DNA from: Chara braunii
Lineage: Eukaryota; Streptophyta; Charophyceae; Charales; Characeae
Assembly: GCA_003427395.1 (NCBI GenBank)
Contig: BFEA01000039.1
Location: 342,808 to 376,016 of the forward strand
DNA length: 33,209 bases
Direction of reading: 5' to 3'
A program made the position numbers and the translations under genes. Shown here piece after piece: positions 29,590 through 33,209 of this stretch (its first letter is position 1; every line of letters begins with the position of its first letter). The notes below the pieces were generated by a model that searched no databases, was not told where the DNA came from, and saw nothing but the letters and a program-made list of their open reading frames with translations.

Positions 29590-30900
29590 TGCCTAAGCGC
29601 GAGCCACGTGTTGGAGCGTGCGCGTGCTCGCGGGTACCCCGACCGTGCGCGGGGCTGCACCCGGATGTGCGCATGTGCTCGCTGTTGCGCGCAAGTGTGA
29701 TGCGCGCGAGGGGCTACGTGTAGTTGCGCGTCCCACACTGTTGCGTGCGGGTACGATACACGCCCAGGGTTATGTGGTGTCACACTTCCCGACCCCGATC
29801 TTTATCCGTGCACGCGTGCTGATGCGCACGGCTCCCTGTCACACTCTCGTTTCGTGCGTGTGTGCGCACGCTGATCCACGTGGTTTTCCATTTCTGCTCT
29901 TGATCCACACACGTGTGCGCGAGTTGTTGCGCGCTATCTCCAGAGTCAGCTCCCGAATCGTGCGCGTATTCCCGCGTTGTCGCTGCTATCTCCTGAGTTC
30001 GTTCACTGTGCGTGTGCGGGAGCATCATTGCGCATTTTTTCGGTACCCGCTTCCGAACTGTGCACGAGTTGTTGCGCGCGCTGATCCACGTGTCTTCCTG
30101 GTTATGCCTCTCGATCCGCATGCGCGTGCGCACGTCAATGCGCGTTGTCTTTCCCGGATCGTTCTAGATCTGTGCACACACATCCGCTTGTAGTTGCGCA
30201 CCCGTATGTGTGGTCGCCCGGTTCACGCGCGGGCTGCTTGATCTTTGGCCGTAGTTGTGCGCAGGCAGCATGCTAGTGTGCATGGCTATGGTGCGCTCGT
30301 CCAAACCTCCTCTTTGAGCATCTCTACCCACGATTCGCTTGTCTCTTGGTGCGTTCACCTGTCAATCCGTGCGCGTGTCCGAGCGTTGTGGCCTGTATCT
30401 GTTCGCGAACCGTGCACGTGTTGTTGAGCGCTATCACCCGTATCCGTTCTCTATCCACGCACGTGTACGCTCGCCCTTGCAATCCCGATTGCGCGAACGT
30501 GCACGTGGTTGTGCGTGTGTGTGTGCCCTTCCAATCCTGACCGAGCGAACGTGCGCACGACTGGGAGTATGCGTGCGGAGCCCAATCCCGATCACGCAAA
30601 TGTGGGAGCAGCTGCGTGTGTGCGCCCCGGAATCAATCAAGCTGTGCAAGGGGCTCCGTACTATTGTGCGCCCGTGCGCTTGCTTCTTTCAGAGTGCGCG
30701 GGTGTGGGGCACACATGCCTATCCGGGCTCAGGTGCATGTCGACGCACGGCTATGGTGCGCGCATTCGTCCGCCTTGGTAAATCCCCTCTCTGTGCGTTT
30801 CTCGCCCCGAGTGGATCCTCTGCTGGTGCGCCTGAGTGTCTCTTGTATCCAGTCTCCCTCCTCTGTGCGCCTGCTTGTGCGCCAGTCCAAAAAACCCCGT
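29590..30900. repeat. GTGCGC-rich degenerate repeat region
   Basis: GC-rich sequence crowded with GTGCG, GCGCAC and CACGTG words. GCTGATCCACGTG recurs at about 29,869 and 30,078; GGCTATGGTGCGC recurs at about 30,284 and 30,749. Long plus-strand frames (29,618-30,193 and 30,339-31,250) cross it but are Cys/Arg/Ala/Val-rich and featureless, as expected where stop codons are rare, so no gene is called. Confidence 0.65.
30479..30632. repeat. Three 51-52 bp tandem units
   Basis: Units aligned on AATCC at 30,481, 30,533 and 30,584 share AATCCYGAYYRMGCGAAYGT-like starts and GTGCG-rich ends. Confidence 0.8.
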
Positions 30901-30904
30901 CCTT

Positions 30905-31250
30905 AGGCCCAGTTGGGCTTATAAAGTTTGGTGGGCCCACCTCCACGAGGCTCCAGCAGTCCGGTGTGTCGCTGGAGTCAAGAACTTTGCAGCGCCCCGG
31001 TACCATGGCACTCCACGAACCTAGGCCCCGGCCTATTTGGGCCCCCGAAAGGTTTTTCGGCGAAGGGGCCCTTTCTGTCGGGTACCGGGCCTTTTGCAGC
31101 GCCCTGGTACTGGTCCTCCTTCCGAACCGGGGTCCGAACTTGTCCTCCCGTGGTCCCCACACGAAAGGGGCCGGGCCTTATAAAATTTTTCAAGGTCAGA
31201 ACCCCGGAATTAATATTCGTATGACCCGAGGGCCCTTTTCCCATCCTTAG
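30905..31250 (+). promoter_or_regulatory. Two TATA-containing, C/G-rich repeated segments
   Basis: GGGCTTATAAAG (about 30,917) and GGGCCTTATAAAATTTT (about 31,167) are 250 bp apart. TTGCAGCGCCCYGGTAC also occurs twice (about 30,987 and 31,095). The pattern resembles a tandemly duplicated core promoter or LTR U3 piece. No downstream plus-strand gene is recognised. Confidence 0.3.
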
Positions 31251-31560
31251 GCCCGTCGCCCTTTTTAGGCCACACGTATAGCCCAAATGTGCAGGTCTCG
31301 AGCATGCTCGCACAACGTTTTCTCTCAATTTGGATCCCGTGGCGAATTTTTGTGTTACGACCGCTTAGTCCACCCGAGGGCTCGTTTCAAGAGCCGCCGT
31401 CCTCTACTGTCTGGCCCATTGCCCGACTCTTAATGCGAGTCCAGCCCTCTCGTCCTTTTCCTTCATCCGGGCTTTCAACACTCCTTCCGCATTAGCCGCT
31501 CCTTTATGGCTTGGCGATGATGCCCCTCAATAGTGTGCATAGATGAGGCCCACTCAGGGA

Positions 31561-33207
31561 TTAGGATTCTGCTTTTTCCCGACCCATCAGTCCCGGTACT
31601 CGTCGTGCGAACCTGATATTGTATCCTTTTAATGTCGGTTGTGTCCCGACCAGGCAAATCGACGGAACCCAACACTCCTCAAGTGTTATCATTAAGGAAG
31701 TAAAGGGCGGTGCAGGGCTGGAGCCGCCTGACAACGATGCCCGTGACAGCCTCGCAGTTGCCGTCCTGGTGTCGTTGACACCGCTCATCTTGGCCCGTAT
31801 AGGCCTCCCATGCTGCTCCTCGTAAGCTCTCATGGAATCATGACAAGTGCCATCGACGTTGCCGATCGATCGCGCCCCCGCGGGCACATCTGCCGGTCCA
31901 TATGCTGATGTCTGTCCAATATCGCCCGCCCTCCATTCCATGCCCGCACCGTCGTAGAAAGACCTCGTAGGCAATGCGCTCGGCGCGGCCTGCCCGTTGG
32001 CGGCAGGATCAGCGGCAGAGGGGCGTGAGGGTGGTGGACACATAATGTCACGCATCCCTGTCAAATGCGGTCGAGGCTCATCTGTGTGCCCGTCTCCAAC
32101 GTCATGTGTGCTGGGCCTGACAATGCTGGGGTGTGCGGTCGATGACCCTCTGCGCTCGATGCCCCCCCTTAAGGACCGTCCACCATTTGCGCTCCCTGGC
32201 TACGCTGTATCCTCGCTCACGCCCTCGCCTCCGTCCGAGCGGATAACTCCAGGAGGCCTCGCCTCTAAAGTCTCCGCTGGCCCTCGATGTGGCTCTTGCT
32301 GCGGGCCCTCCTCTGGTGGATGGACTGATGACACGCCGTCCGATAACAGCTGCGAACCATGACCCCCCTGCGCCAAAAAATCTTCAGACGCTGCCTCTAG
32401 TGAACCTTCCAGACTACGTTGAGCTGCGATGTGCGGTCCACCACGACGGTTCCGTGCCACCTCCTCCGCCAACCCCTGCTCCACCGCCCACGGTGCACCG
32501 GCATGAAAAATAGCGGGAGTGCCGGACTCTGGAGGATGCAGTATCGTGTCGCCGCCGAACTCGTCGAACCCTCTGTCACGACGCGCGTCATCTCGTCTAG
32601 CAGGCTCCGGTGGTGCCACAACCGGCAAAGTGGGAGATATCAGTAGCGATATATCGGGCAGAGATGCCAGGGCGGAATCCATGGTGAATAGCTCGTCGGT
32701 GGGCAGAAGACTGTCGGGCGGGCAGTCGAGGCCGACGTGGTGGTCCGTCGGAGGACGTTCGTCCTCCCCGTCCTTTCCACAAGTGGGAGTGGGTGCAACC
32801 TCTCCCTCCTCTAGACCGCCGTCACTCGTGTGAGGAGGCGGCTCACGTCGTGCCTCGCCATCCTCCAAACCCGCTCCTGTGGAGTGGACTGGGGCGCCCC
32901 CTGGAGTGCACCGAGTCTGCGCCTGGCGGAGTGGACCGGGTCCTCCGAACTCCGTCTCCTCCTCTGTGCCAACAACCGGAGCTGGCGACCGGGGATGAGT
33001 GATCCTAAACCCTATATCCTCCTCCGTCACTATCACATCAGTGTTCAAGGCTAGCTCCTCTGCATGAACCGGGTCGCGCTGCGTCTCGTTGGAAGGATCT
33101 CCCATCTCGTCCTCTGACACGGCAACCGGGTCCTGCCGCATGTCACGTGCCCCTGTGTCGATCGCAATGTGGACACGACGTCTGCGTACACGAGACGCAA
33201 TACTGTC
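31561..33207 (-). CDS. Unrecognised disordered protein, partial at window edge, one in-frame stop
   Basis: The minus strand is open from the right edge of the window (33,207) to a TAG at 32,200-32,202, and the same frame is then open again to 31,564: 335 plus 212 codons. The sequence reaching the edge has an Arg-rich stretch (SRVRRRRVHIAIDTGARDM), so the 5' end lies outside the window. The Met at 33,141 is not favoured as the start. The product is rich in Pro, Gly, Asp and Glu with little hydrophobic core (GLEDGEARREPPPHTS; DELFTMDSALASLPDISLL), so it is probably disordered. The single stop could be a sequencing error, an intron boundary or decay. Downstream of about 31,690 another frame (SSMHTIEGHHRQAIKERLMR) looks more protein-like, hinting at a splice site or frameshift. 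No family recognised. Confidence 0.5.
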
Positions 33208-33209
33208 AT

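Noticed and set aside
30339-31250. 303-codon plus-strand open frame
   Set aside because: Lies in a GC-rich repeat where stops are rare; Cys/Arg/Pro-rich without motifs; crosses tandem units.

Overview
The window looks like nuclear DNA of a eukaryote with a large, repeat-rich genome. There are no bacterial-style operons. The recognisable genes are domains of a decayed plant-type Ty3/Gypsy LTR retrotransposon, and the rest is microsatellites, minisatellites, hairpin arrays and GC-rich repeats. The polymerase wording (for example a G-W-T-N motif B and a T-D-A-G-P RNase H start) and an Asp-tRNA-type primer binding site fit the streptophyte lineage. From memory the closest resemblance is to elements of charophycean algae such as Chara; that assignment is inference and no search was run.

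Layout. 1-1,020: direct repeats with inverted arms, a CT microsatellite, a TTTCAACA minisatellite with seven ambiguous bases, and a perfect 14-bp hairpin. 1,030 to about 12,385: one minus-strand Ty3/Gypsy element, read right to left as 5' LTR, primer binding site (11,325-11,342), about 5.4 kb of unusual decayed coding sequence, Gag with a CCHC knuckle, protease, reverse transcriptase, RNase H and integrase. Integrase is cut off near 1,030, so the 3' LTR is missing. Frameshifts, stops and two lost catalytic aspartates in the reverse transcriptase show that the copy is dead. The surprise is the long coding tract between the primer site and Gag, which contains three diverged copies of one unrecognised domain.

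12.4-18.9 kb: simple repeats, short duplications, a CAG/CAA-rich (minus strand) tract with possible exons of a Gln/Ala/Ser-rich minus-strand gene, and a hammerhead-ribozyme-like sequence at 16,605-16,657 whose core matches except for one essential position.

18.9-29.0 kb: no genes, but several arrays of short hairpins. In at least two arrays (19.0-19.7 kb and 26.85-27.37 kb) the stems differ between copies while staying complementary, and the loops are conserved. Each main hairpin zone is followed by a related set of stem-loops and then by one of two diverged copies (about 22.0-22.3 and 28.7-29.0 kb) of a structured sequence. This is the strongest candidate for an undescribed system. A 1-kb ACACAGTG-type satellite lies between the two zones.

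29.0-31.5 kb is GC-rich, GTGCG-rich repetitive DNA whose long open frames are probably compositional. 31.56-33.2 kb holds a long minus-strand coding-like frame that is open at the right edge of the window, interrupted by one in-frame stop and of unrecognised function.
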